Origin: an uncultured Opitutaceae bacterium
GTDB lineage: Bacteria > Verrucomicrobiota > Verrucomicrobiia > Opitutales > Opitutaceae
Assembly: GCA_903890485.1 (NCBI GenBank)
Contig: CAITBM010000006.1
Location: forward strand, 161,893-225,892
Direction: 5' to 3'
DNA length: 64,000 nucleotides
Shown: positions 17,417-25,302 of the stretch, piece by piece
How positions within the stretch are numbered: the stretch's first letter is position 1
How the letters are laid out: each line of letters begins with the position of its first letter
Notes under the pieces: model-generated
Databases searched by the model: none
The model's input: the letters and a program-made list of their open reading frames with translations, nothing else
Told to the model about the DNA's origin: nothing
Made by a program: the position numbers and the translations under genes

Positions 17417-18976
17417 ATGGCCGAGCACGGACTGCGCAAGGTGATCATCACGATCACGGTGATCGCCGCGGCGATCATCGAGCTGATCGACACGTCGATC
17501 GTGAACGTGGCGCTCAACGACATGAGCGGCAACCTGGGTACGACCCTGGAGGACGTCGCCTGGGTGATCACGTCCTACGCGATCGCCAACGTGATCATCA
17601 TCCCGATGACCAGCTTCCTCGCGGCGAGGTTTGGGCGGCGCAACTACTACATCGGCTCGATCCTTCTCTTCACGGGCGCCTCCGTCGCCTGCGGCAACGC
17701 CCACAACATCTGGGAGCTGGTCGCCTTCCGCTTCATCCAGGGAATCGGGGGCGGCGCCCTCCTCTCGACCTCGCAGGCGATCCTCTTTGAGACCTTCTCG
17801 GTGGCCCAGAGGGGCTTCGCGGCCTCGCTCTTCGCGGTCGGCATCTTCGTCGGGCCGACCATCGGACCAACCGTGGGCGGCTGGATCATCGACAGCTACT
17901 CGTGGCCCTGGATCTTCTACATCAACCTGCCGATCGGCCTGGCGGCGGCGTTCCTCTCGTGGCTCTTCGTGCGGGAGCCGGCGCACGCCCGAAACGCGGA
18001 GACGATCGACTGGCTCGGCATCACCTTCCTTATCGTGGGCCTGGGCTCCCTGCAGACGGTCCTGGAGCGTGGCGAGTCCGAGGACTGGTTCTCCAAGCGC
18101 TACATCGTGGTGCTTTCCATCGTCGCGGCCGTCTCGCTGGTCTCCTTCGTCATCCGGGAGCTCACGACCGACCATCCCGTCGTGGACCTGCACGTGCTCA
18201 AGAGCCGCAGGCTCGCGATCGCCGCGTCACTCACCTTCATCCTCGGGTTCGCCCTCTTCGCCACGGTGTTCATCGTGCCGGTGTTCACCCAGCGTCTCCT
18301 GGGCTACACGGCGCTCAAGACCGGCATGCTCTTCATCCCGGGGGCCCTGGTGGCCGTGTTCTTCCTGCCCATCATGGGGCGGCTCCTGATGAAGGGGTTT
18401 CCGCCCCAGTTCATGGTCATCACGGGCTTTGCCATCGTCGCAATCTTTGCGCTCCAGCTCTCGCACCTGGACCTCACCTCCCAGTCGAGCGACTTCTTCT
18501 GGCCGATCATCCTGCGTGCGATCGGCCTGAGCCTGGTCACGATCCCGCTCACCCAGCTGGCGGTCTCCGGGCTCCACGCCCGCGACATGCCCCAGGGTGT
18601 GGCCCTCAACAACATGATGCGCCAGATGGGCGGATCCTTTGGCATCGCCTTCATCAACACCTTCCTGGACCACCGGGCGGCCGCCCACCGCCAGAGCCTG
18701 GTCTCCCGGTTGGTTGTGGGGGATCCCGCCACCGACGGGCGCCTGGCCCAGCTCACGCATGCGATGCTCGCCAAGGGGGCGACCGCCTGGGAGGCGCCCA
18801 AGCGCGCGCTCGGGCTCCTGGACGCCACGATCCAGCACCAGGCGATCCTCCTGAGTTATATCGACGCCTTCCGGTTTGTGGGGTTCCTATCGCTGGCATG
18901 TGTTCCCCTCATCCTCTTTGCCGGGCGGCCCGGGTCGCTGCCGAAGGCGGCGGCCGCGGCCGCTGACGCCCACTAG
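17417..18976 (+). CDS. emrB: MFS multidrug transporter, DHA2 (EmrB) family
   Basis: The 519-residue inner-membrane transporter has about 14 hydrophobic segments, as expected for the DHA2 family. ELIDTSIVNVALNDM in the first segment is the family motif D1. ARFGRRNYYIGSILLF is motif A, and the motif C stretch reads FVGPTIGPTVGGWIID. It should couple proton entry to drug export through the adjacent EmrA-type adaptor and TolC-type channel. The next gene starts 25 bp downstream. Confidence 0.92.
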   Translation: MAEHGLRKVIITITVIAAAIIELIDTSIVNVALNDMSGNLGTTLEDVAWVITSYAIANVIIIPMTSFLAARFGRRNYYIGSILLFTGASVACGNAHNIWELVAFRFIQGIGGGALLSTSQAILFETFSVAQRGFAASLFAVGIFVGPTIGPTVGGWIIDSYSWPWIFYINLPIGLAAAFLSWLFVREPAHARNAETIDWLGITFLIVGLGSLQTVLERGESEDWFSKRYIVVLSIVAAVSLVSFVIRELTTDHPVVDLHVLKSRRLAIAASLTFILGFALFATVFIVPVFTQRLLGYTALKTGMLFIPGALVAVFFLPIMGRLLMKGFPPQFMVITGFAIVAIFALQLSHLDLTSQSSDFFWPIILRAIGLSLVTIPLTQLAVSGLHARDMPQGVALNNMMRQMGGSFGIAFINTFLDHRAAAHRQSLVSRLVVGDPATDGRLAQLTHAMLAKGATAWEAPKRALGLLDATIQHQAILLSYIDAFRFVGFLSLACVPLILFAGRPGSLPKAAAAAADAH

Positions 18977-19001
18977 CCCCACGGACCCCCACTCTCCTCC
19001 C

Positions 19002-20321
19002 ATGAAAAGCTCAGGCATCCTCGCACTGGCCCTCGCGGCCCTCACCTCCTCGGCACGGGCCGAGGGATCCCCGGGCGGCCCCCTCACCCTGACCCAGACG
19101 ATCGAGGCCGTGATCGCGCGCTACCCCTCCATGGACGCCGCGCGCGCAGCCGTCGACGCCGCGGAGGCACGCACGACCCAGGCGGGCGCAGCGCGGCTCC
19201 CGCAGGTGACCGGCCAGGCCGGCTACACGTACAATTCGCTCAGGCCCTACGTCGCCATCGCGATCCCGGGCCTGAGGGCGGGCGCCCTGTACACGAGCGT
19301 CCAGGACTCCTACGGGGCCAGCGTCACCGCGCGGCAGCTGCTGACGGACTTCGGGCGCACCGACGCCTTGGTGGACATGGCACGGTCGGGGCAGATCGCG
19401 GCCAAGGACGCGTTGGAGCAGGTCCGCCACCAGCTCGGGTACCAGGCGGTCCAGTCCTTCTACGGGGTGCTGCTGCTCAGGAACTCGGCGGATGTCGCCC
19501 GCGAGGAGATCACGGCGCTCGAGGAGGCGCTGCGCATCGCCCAGCGGAAATTCGACGCGGGGAGCGCAACCAAGTTTGACGTCCTGACCACCCAGGTCCG
19601 CCTGGCCAATGCCCGGAACAACCTCACCAACACGCTCGGCTCACTCGAGAAGCAGGAGAACGGGCTCCGCCAGCTGCTCGGCCGGGATCAGGCATCCCCC
19701 CTGGAGCTTGTCGGCGACTTTGACGCCAGCGCACCGGCAATCGCCGAGTCGACGGCCATCTCCGAGGGGCTCCAGAACCGCCCGGAAATGAACGTCGCCC
19801 GGGACGACGAGCAGACCGCCCGCCTGAGGCTCGACTCAGCCGACCGCGGCAACCGACCCACGCTTGCGGCGCAGGTTTCGGGCGGAGTCGAGAACGGCGT
19901 CGTGCCCTATCTCTACGACAACAAGGGATATGTCTCGGCGGGGGTCTCGCTCCAGGTCCCCATTTTCACCGGCAAGCGCGTTCAGGGCGAGCGGCTTGAG
20001 GCCGGCGCGGGCGTCCGGTCCGCGCAGGCACGGGAGCGGGAGCTTGGGGAGACCATCACCACCGAGGTCGCCGACGCCTATTCCGACCTGAACGCCGCGC
20101 ACGCCCGGCTAGGGAACGCCGACGCCCTGGTGGATGAGGCCAAGGAGGCCCTCTCCCTGGCCCAGTCACGCTATGCGAACGGGGTCATCACGAACTTTGA
20201 GCTGCTGGACGCCCAGAGCGCGCTCCGGTCGGCCGAGTTGAGCCGCCTGCAGGCGCGCTACGACTGCGTCCTTGCCCGGCAGGCCGTGGCCAGGGCCGCG
20301 GGCGTGCCCCCCGGCCAATAG
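19002..20321 (+). CDS. TolC-family outer membrane efflux channel
   Basis: The 439-residue protein has a signal peptide (cleavage probably after SSARA, residue 20) and the internal duplication typical of outer membrane efflux proteins: two copies rich in long Ala/Gln/Asn helices (LTLTQTIEAVIARYPSMDAARAA; KFDAGSATKFDVLTTQVRLANARNN; SRYANGVITNFELLDAQSAL). The start ATG 19002 was chosen for the signal peptide. It completes the tripartite pump with the preceding emrA and emrB genes. Confidence 0.92.
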   Translation: MKSSGILALALAALTSSARAEGSPGGPLTLTQTIEAVIARYPSMDAARAAVDAAEARTTQAGAARLPQVTGQAGYTYNSLRPYVAIAIPGLRAGALYTSVQDSYGASVTARQLLTDFGRTDALVDMARSGQIAAKDALEQVRHQLGYQAVQSFYGVLLLRNSADVAREEITALEEALRIAQRKFDAGSATKFDVLTTQVRLANARNNLTNTLGSLEKQENGLRQLLGRDQASPLELVGDFDASAPAIAESTAISEGLQNRPEMNVARDDEQTARLRLDSADRGNRPTLAAQVSGGVENGVVPYLYDNKGYVSAGVSLQVPIFTGKRVQGERLEAGAGVRSAQARERELGETITTEVADAYSDLNAAHARLGNADALVDEAKEALSLAQSRYANGVITNFELLDAQSALRSAELSRLQARYDCVLARQAVARAAGVPPGQ

Positions 20322-20370
20322 GCGCCGGCTCTCGGTTGACGCAGGCCGGCGCCGGTGCTGTCATCCGCCC

Positions 20371-21171
20371 ATGTACACGATCATTGGCGGGGACGGAAAA
20401 GAGTACGGGCCGGTGACAGCTGAACAGATCCGGTCCTGGATCGCCGGCGGCCGCGCCAACAAGGACACGCGGGTGAAAGCGGCCGGATCGGACGCGTGGA
20501 AGACCGTTTCCGAGTGTCCCGAGATCATGAGTCCCGCAGCGGCCGCGCCGGGAGCTTCCGCTCCCGTCATGGCCGGAATCGCCCCCAAGCTCGACATCAT
20601 CAGCTGCTACGAGCGCAGCTGGGCCCTCCTTAAGGCGAATTTCTGGCCGCTGGTCGGGGTGAGCTTCGTCATGGCGTTCATCTACGGCATGCTCGGGTGG
20701 TCCCAGTACACCGGGTTCTTCTTCGCCTCCCCCCTGCTCGGCGGCCTCCTGAGCGGCGGGTTCTACTACTACTTCGTGCTGAAGATCCGGGGCCAGCCCG
20801 CCTCCTTCGGCGACTTGTTCGCCGGGTTCACCAAGGCGTTCCTGCCGCTTCTGGTCACGGGGATCCTCGTGTCGGTGTTCTCAACGGTGGGCCTCCTCTG
20901 CCTCGTCCTGCCGGGCATCTACCTGATCATCGCCTACGCCTTCGCCTACATCCTGCCCGTGGACAAGGGGCTCGGGTTCTGGGAGTCGATGGAGACCAGC
21001 CGCAAGGTGATCACCCGCCAGTGGTGGCGCGTGTTTGGCCTGATCCTCCTGAGCATTCCGTTTATGCTGCTCGGGGTCGCGGCCCTGGTGGTCGGGATCT
21101 TCGTCGCGATTCCCCTGATAACCGGGGCCTTCGCCTACGCCTACGAGGACCTCTGCAACCCGAAGGCCTAG
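20371..21171 (+). CDS. GYF-domain (DUF4339) membrane protein
   Basis: The 266-residue protein has an N-terminal GYF_2 domain (about 1-52: MYTIIGGDGKEYGPVTAEQI, then GRANKDTRVKAAGSDAW), a short Ala/Pro linker, and a C-terminal membrane domain with about five hydrophobic segments (YTGFFFASPLLGGLLSGGFY, LLVTGILVSVFSTVGLLCLV, LILLSIPFMLLGVAALVVG). Such proteins are common in Verrucomicrobiota and Planctomycetota; their function is unknown. It lies 49 bp after the efflux channel gene and converges on the doxX-like gene (overlapping stop codons). Confidence 0.8.
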   Translation: MYTIIGGDGKEYGPVTAEQIRSWIAGGRANKDTRVKAAGSDAWKTVSECPEIMSPAAAAPGASAPVMAGIAPKLDIISCYERSWALLKANFWPLVGVSFVMAFIYGMLGWSQYTGFFFASPLLGGLLSGGFYYYFVLKIRGQPASFGDLFAGFTKAFLPLLVTGILVSVFSTVGLLCLVLPGIYLIIAYAFAYILPVDKGLGFWESMETSRKVITRQWWRVFGLILLSIPFMLLGVAALVVGIFVAIPLITGAFAYAYEDLCNPKA

Positions 21172-21650
21172 GCCTTCTTCTCGCGGCCCATGAGGGCGTC
21201 CAACGAGAGTCTCCCCGGCCCGAAGGCAAAGACCAGGACCGAGGCGTAGAGGAACAGGAAAGGGTCGGCCCCTAGGAACTTGTCCGGGTTGCTGAACACC
21301 ACGAGGAGCGCCTCGCGCTCCGCCGTGAGGTAGGCCACGCTCATGCAGCAGATCAGGGCGAACGAGGCGAAGCGGGAGAAGAGGCCGAGGATCAGGAGGG
21401 CGCCACCCAGGCACTCGGTCGACGAAGCCATGATGGCGTTCAGGTGGGGCGCAGGGATGTTCAGGCTCGCGAAATACTCCGTCACATCCTTCAGCCGGTG
21501 CAGCTTCCCCCAGCCCGTCCCGATGAAGTGCCAGCCCCAGTAGAGGCGGATCACGAGGAGGACGGGGCTCTGCAGCGCGGAACCCACCTTGGCGAGAAGG
21601 GCGTAAATCTTGTTGATGAGGCTCATGGGCGTGGTCGTCTGGCGGGCCAT
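21168..21650 (-). CDS. DoxX-family membrane protein of the bufferin operon
   Basis: A 160-residue protein (152 if it starts at the ATG at 21626, which gives MSLINKIYALL). It has four hydrophobic segments, and LVIRLYWGWHFIGTGWGKL is the characteristic first DoxX segment. DoxX-type proteins (BufD position) are regular members of bufferin operons, where they are thought to act with the copper-handling system at the membrane. It lies 21 bp downstream of the DUF2063 gene on the same strand. Confidence 0.88.
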   Translation of the reverse strand: MARQTTTPMSLINKIYALLAKVGSALQSPVLLVIRLYWGWHFIGTGWGKLHRLKDVTEYFASLNIPAPHLNAIMASSTECLGGALLILGLFSRFASFALICCMSVAYLTAEREALLVVFSNPDKFLGADPFLFLYASVLVFAFGPGRLSLDALMGREKKA

Positions 21651-21671
21651 CCGGCCCGGGGGGTTATCCTA

Positions 21672-22607
21672 TCAAGAGGTTTTGGCGGGGCGTTTATTCC
21701 CGGCGGAGCAGAACCATCCGAGGGCCATCCAAGTGGTGAACCACTTGCGGACCTGGGCCGGCTTCACCTTCGGGCCGCCGGCCGCGACGGCGCGCTCCAG
21801 GCTTTGTCCCCGGCTGAGCGAGTCGAGGATCCGGTAGGCGGCGGGATCGAGGCGCTTGTAGAAGAGCCTGTTGTTGTGGCGGTGCACCGCCACAAAGGTG
21901 CGCGAGCGCCGAGGAAGGGGGAGCTTGCGCGCCGCCCTGGGCGCCGGCGCGCTTGAGTCCGGCGTGTTGCTCGCTTCGGAGCGCATCACCTGGCGCCGCT
22001 TCACCGAGATCACGAAGGTGTCGATCGGGTGCTTCAGGTCGAGGAGCGTCACGTACGGCTGCAGGCCCATGCGAATGCGGCTCGCCGGCTTCTTGCCGAA
22101 GTCGGAGGCCGAAACCACGGGGAGGGCCTCCCCGTCGAACGCCACGGTCTGGGCCCACTCGAAGCGCGCGACCTCGATGGCCAGCGCGGTCCTTGGGGCC
22201 GTGAGCCTGGGGTGGTCGCCGATGAAGTCCACGAGCCGCGAGCACAGGTTTCGAAGCGTGAACGACCGCGACGGGCGGGCTTCCAGGTAGGCCTGCGCGA
22301 GTCTCCAGAACGCGCGCTCCCCGAGCGCCGCGCGCAGGCCCGGGCAGTCGTCCTGGATCGCGTCAAAGAGCCGGAACCAGTACATCCTGTTGTAGAGCTC
22401 GAGGCGCTCGAAGGAGGTCATCCGGTCGTTGGGCTTCACGAACTCCGCCGCGACCTTGTCCATCGGGCGCCCGTCGATCCATTTCGACTGGAGCCCATCG
22501 GCCGAGGTCAGGGGCCGCGTCACGGCCGCCCCCATCATCCTCTGGAACTGGCGCAGGTCCGCCGTCGACTGGATCCTCTTCGGCGCGTGCTTCGGGGGCC
22601 TCTTCAC
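21672..22607 (-). CDS. bufC: DUF2063 / HvfC-BufC-type maturase partner
   Basis: The 311-residue protein contains an N-terminal DUF2063 domain (about 18-115: LRQFQRMMGAAVTRPL, then MTSFERLELYNRMYWFRLFDAIQDDCPGLRAALGERAFW). A C-terminal winged-helix-like part follows (about 235-305, LFYKRLDPAAYRILDSLSRG). By family knowledge this protein binds the precursor peptide and presents it to the DUF692/MNIO enzyme. The start is a GTG overlapping the stop of the maturase gene (GTGA), which implies translational coupling. The gene symbol follows the published bufferin nomenclature by analogy. Confidence 0.88.
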   Translation of the reverse strand: MKRPPKHAPKRIQSTADLRQFQRMMGAAVTRPLTSADGLQSKWIDGRPMDKVAAEFVKPNDRMTSFERLELYNRMYWFRLFDAIQDDCPGLRAALGERAFWRLAQAYLEARPSRSFTLRNLCSRLVDFIGDHPRLTAPRTALAIEVARFEWAQTVAFDGEALPVVSASDFGKKPASRIRMGLQPYVTLLDLKHPIDTFVISVKRRQVMRSEASNTPDSSAPAPRAARKLPLPRRSRTFVAVHRHNNRLFYKRLDPAAYRILDSLSRGQSLERAVAAGGPKVKPAQVRKWFTTWMALGWFCSAGNKRPAKTS

Positions 22608-23452
22608 ACCGCGGCCTTTTTCGCCCCGTCAATGAACGCGTTGGCCTTCAGCGCCTCGTTGTGCACCTCGTCGAAGGACGGGATCCTGTCGTCCCACTCC
22701 AGGAGGGTCGCGGAGACCCCGCAGAGGTCGGTCGCGTGGGCGTAGAGTTTCCACACCGGGTCAAGGACCGGGTGGTCGTGCGTGTCGAGGATGTACTTCT
22801 CGAATTTTGTGTGCCCGGCGATGTGCATCTGGCCGACCCTCTGGTGGGGCACGTTGTCGACGTAGTCGTAGGGGTTGAAGCCGTGGTTCTTAGACGACAC
22901 GTAAATGTTGTTCACGTCCAGGAGTATCCCGCAGTCGGCGAGCTCGACCACCTCGGTCAGGAACTCCCACTCGGTCATCTCGGACTGGTGAAACTCGGTG
23001 TAGCTGCTCACGTTCTCGACGCAGATCGGGACCTCGAGGAAGTCGCGGACCTGCCGGATCTTCTCGGCGGTGCGCCGGGCGGCCGCGAACGTGTAGGGCA
23101 TCGGCAGGAGGTCGTGGGTGTAGGTGCCGTCCACGCTGCCCCAGCAGAGGTGGTCGGAGAGCCAGGGAGTCTTCGTGCGCTTCACGAGCGCCTTCAGCTT
23201 CCTCAGGTGGGTGCGGTCCGGCTTGTCGGCGGACCCGAAGTACATGGAGACGCCGTGCTGGACGACCCGGTACTGCTCGAGGATCTGGTCGAGGAGCTCG
23301 AGCGGCCTGCCCCCGTCCACCATGAAATTCTCGGAGATGATCTCAAACCAGTCGACCGTGGGTTTCTTCGAGAGGATGTGCGCGTAGTGCGGGACCCTCA
23401 GCCCGATGCCTATCCCGTAGTCGCAGTTCCCGTTGAATCGGTTGGCAGGCAT
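22604..23452 (-). CDS. bufB: DUF692 multinuclear non-heme iron oxidase (bufferin maturase)
   Basis: A 282-residue TIM-barrel enzyme of the MNIO (DUF692) family, which modifies cysteines of ribosomally made peptides. The N-terminus GIGIGLRVPHYAHIL and the segments WFEIISENFM (E37, E41), PWLSDHLCWG (D100, H101), VPICVENVSSY (E146), ILLDVNNIYVSS (D179, N181), GQMHIAGH (H210, H214) and TLLEWDDRIPSF match the family metal- and substrate-site pattern. The start ATG lies only 3 nt after the seven-T run of an intrinsic terminator and has no Shine-Dalgarno sequence. In-frame sequence upstream runs through the hairpin and does not look like protein. Confidence 0.93.
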   Translation of the reverse strand: MPANRFNGNCDYGIGIGLRVPHYAHILSKKPTVDWFEIISENFMVDGGRPLELLDQILEQYRVVQHGVSMYFGSADKPDRTHLRKLKALVKRTKTPWLSDHLCWGSVDGTYTHDLLPMPYTFAAARRTAEKIRQVRDFLEVPICVENVSSYTEFHQSEMTEWEFLTEVVELADCGILLDVNNIYVSSKNHGFNPYDYVDNVPHQRVGQMHIAGHTKFEKYILDTHDHPVLDPVWKLYAHATDLCGVSATLLEWDDRIPSFDEVHNEALKANAFIDGAKKAAV

Positions 23453-23455
23453 GTG

Positions 23456-23487
23456 AAAAAAACGCGGCCGGCTTTCGGCCGGCCGCG
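23456..23487 (-). terminator. Intrinsic terminator between bufferin precursor and maturase
   Basis: On the minus strand a perfect 10-bp GC-only stem (arms 23478-23487 and 23463-23472, loop of 5 nt) is followed by seven T (23462-23456). It lies 18 bp after the precursor stop codon and 3 nt before the maturase start codon. Such an element inside the operon should make precursor mRNA far more abundant than maturase mRNA, with maturase expression depending on read-through. Confidence 0.85.
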
Positions 23488-23504
23488 TCGCGTTCGAAAA
23501 CCGT

Positions 23505-23765
23505 TTAGACCTTGGTGCTCTTGCAGCCGCCCTTGCCCTTGCACGAGTTCTGGCCCTTGCAGCCATTGTCGCTCGACTTGCAGCCACCCTGGCCCTTGCA
23601 GGAGTTCTGGCCCTTACAGTCGTGCTTGCCCGCATCCTTGGAGGCGTCCTTCGAGGCATCTCCGCTGCCGGCAGCGCCATCGGCATAAGCGCGCGAGGCC
23701 ACGGAACCAGCATAGAGCCCCGCCATGGCCGCGGCGGTGACGATGAAACGTGTCGTTTTGTTCAT
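23505..23765 (-). CDS. bufA: Bufferin-type cysteine-rich RiPP precursor
   Basis: An 86-residue secreted peptide. It has a signal peptide with probable cleavage after A28 (RAYA-DG), a short acidic/Lys repeat (DASKDASKDA) and a cysteine core with six Cys at 50, 56, 62, 69, 75 and 81. The core is two copies of a unit CKGQNSCKG(Q/K)GGCKS, so spacing is 5 residues between cysteines within a unit and 6 across the junction. This CKGxNSCKGxG pattern matches the BufA2-type periplasmic copper-binding bufferins, in which MNIO enzymes convert Cys to thiooxazole-type groups. The following genes encode the matching maturase, partner and DoxX protein. It is not the DUF2282 (BufA1) form and lacks the EGKCG motif of HvfA. 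Confidence 0.9.
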   Translation of the reverse strand: MNKTTRFIVTAAAMAGLYAGSVASRAYADGAAGSGDASKDASKDAGKHDCKGQNSCKGQGGCKSSDNGCKGQNSCKGKGGCKSTKV

Positions 23766-23858
23766 AACAGACTTCTATTTATTGGGTTTCGGAGTGACCG
23801 TCGGGTGCCAGCGTCATGCCGGCGCCCGCGGTGTGGTATAACAGCAACTACGAGGGGT

Positions 23859-23886
23859 ATTATTCCCCCGGATGCATTTTATTCAA
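23859..23886 (-). promoter_or_regulatory. Candidate promoter of the bufferin operon with dyad
   Basis: On the minus strand TTGAAT (23886-23881) and AATAAT (23864-23859) are 16 nt apart, a fair sigma70-like match that would give a leader of roughly 87 nt before bufA. The -10 lies in a short inverted repeat, GGGG-N7-CCCC (23854-23868), that could be an operator. This is pattern matching only. Bufferin operons elsewhere can use ECF sigma factors, and none is encoded here. Confidence 0.35.
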
Positions 23887-23923
23887 CCGCGATCGCGGAT
23901 TCGCCCCTTCCGACGCCCCTTTG

Positions 23924-24889
23924 TCACAGGACCCGGTCAGTCATCGGAGCCCCCGCCTCAAACGCTGCCAGGTTGGCCAGGAAGTGGCGGACCAGCTCCG
24001 GGTTCACGTTGTCGCGACCTCCTGCGGTGTGGGGAGTTATGAAACAACGGGGGGTCGACCACAGGGGGCTTTCCGGAGGCAGCGGCTCGGGTACCATCAC
24101 GTCGAGGTAGGCGGCCCCGATGCGCCCTGAATTGAGGCCCTGGATCAGGGCCTCCTGGTCCACGGTCGGGCCCCGGCCCACATTGTAAAAACGCGCTCCC
24201 ACCTTGAAGCAGGCGATCCTCCGGGCGTTCACGTAGTTGCGGGTCTCGTCGTTCTCGGGGAGCACGTTCACCACGTGGTCGGCCTCGGCAAGGACCCGGG
24301 TCAGGCTCTCCTCGGAGACGACATGGACCCCGGGCTCGCTTCGTATCCGGCGCCGGACGGCGTAGATCTTCACCCGAAACGGGGCGAGAAGCTCGGCCAG
24401 CCGGAGGCCTATCGCGCCGAAGCCGAGGAGAACCACCGTCTGGCCCTTGAGCAGGCGCGAGGCATCGCGCCGTTCCTGGTAGGGCCACACGCGGTCGGTG
24501 CGCTGGGTCTGGAAGGAGGGCAGGAGCTGCCGGCCGAGGGCGAGGATCATCGCCAGGACGTGTTCCGCGCAGGCGTCCGCGTAGACCTGCGAGGCGTTGG
24601 TGAAGACGCTGCCCCGGGCGCGCAGGCCCTCGCGGAAGGCAACCGTGTCGTAGCGGGTGTAGCCGGCGCTTGACACCTCAATCCACCTAAGGCCCGGGTT
24701 GGCGAGGCAATCCTCGGGGTCGGGTTGCCCGAAGGCCACGCTTGCCCCGGCGATCGACGGGTCACGCTGGGGTCCGGCCAGGACCGAGCTGTTGCTGCTG
24801 CCGGAAATGACGAGCGTATGCGCGCGGGTACCCTCCCTGAGCAGGGCCATCCCCTCCTCCCCGAAGTCTCCGTTGCACCAAATCTTCAC
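23924..24889 (-). CDS. D-2-hydroxyacid dehydrogenase-like NAD(P) oxidoreductase
   Basis: The 321-residue protein has the split-domain layout of D-2-hydroxyacid dehydrogenases. A poorly conserved catalytic domain (1-100) precedes the Rossmann domain with VVLLGFGAIGLRLAELL, then NVLPENDETRNYVN, the catalytic-Arg region FYNVGRGPTVDQEAL and the catalytic-His motif ITPHTAGG. The acid/base Glu region reads DVMVPEPLPPESPLW. It is the last gene of a coupled trio: its ATG overlaps the stop of the small lipoprotein gene (ATGA), which in turn overlaps the binding-protein gene. The substrate is unknown; context suggests a 2-oxo or 2-hydroxy acid released from whatever the island takes up. Confidence 0.88.
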   Translation of the reverse strand: MKIWCNGDFGEEGMALLREGTRAHTLVISGSSNSSVLAGPQRDPSIAGASVAFGQPDPEDCLANPGLRWIEVSSAGYTRYDTVAFREGLRARGSVFTNASQVYADACAEHVLAMILALGRQLLPSFQTQRTDRVWPYQERRDASRLLKGQTVVLLGFGAIGLRLAELLAPFRVKIYAVRRRIRSEPGVHVVSEESLTRVLAEADHVVNVLPENDETRNYVNARRIACFKVGARFYNVGRGPTVDQEALIQGLNSGRIGAAYLDVMVPEPLPPESPLWSTPRCFITPHTAGGRDNVNPELVRHFLANLAAFEAGAPMTDRVL

Positions 24890-25302
24890 CGGCCCGCCCG
24901 GGTCACGGTCACGCGGTGCGAATCCGAGGCGTTGCCCAGCGTCACGACGTAACGGTTCAGGTTGTAGTACTGCACCTTCCCCCCGAAGGACACGCGGGCC
25001 TCGATGTTGAGGCCCCGGCGAAGGACCTCGTCCTCCGCTCGGTACTCGACACGGAACGCGACGGGAGTCGCGCCGGGGTTCTGGATCGTCTGGGATCCCA
25101 GCACCTCGGGCGGCATGCCCGTGGCCGACGCGTCGATCACCCGCACCGTGACGGAGGCATCCTGGGGCAGGGGCGCCGAGTCCCCGAGATCGACCTGGCC
25201 GGTGAGGACCCTGAGCGGGTTGCCCTCGCTCGAGAGCTCGAGGTGCCCGCAGCCAAAGGCCGCGAATGCGGCAACGAGAAGGAATGCGCAGGTTTTTCTC
25301 AT
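24886..25302 (-). CDS. YbaY/YscW-family lipoprotein
   Basis: A 138-residue protein starting MRKTCAFLLVAAFAAFGCG with a lipobox (AFGC, Cys18). The body VLTGQVDLGDSAPLPQDASV, then VTVRVIDAS...SQTI..PGATPVAFRVEY and ARVSFGGKVQYYNLNRYVVTL, is the beta-sandwich type of YbaY/YscW lipoproteins. The ATG overlaps the stop of the preceding binding-protein gene. Role unknown; it may be a periplasmic accessory of the uptake system. Confidence 0.8.
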   Translation of the reverse strand: MRKTCAFLLVAAFAAFGCGHLELSSEGNPLRVLTGQVDLGDSAPLPQDASVTVRVIDASATGMPPEVLGSQTIQNPGATPVAFRVEYRAEDEVLRRGLNIEARVSFGGKVQYYNLNRYVVTLGNASDSHRVTVTRAGR

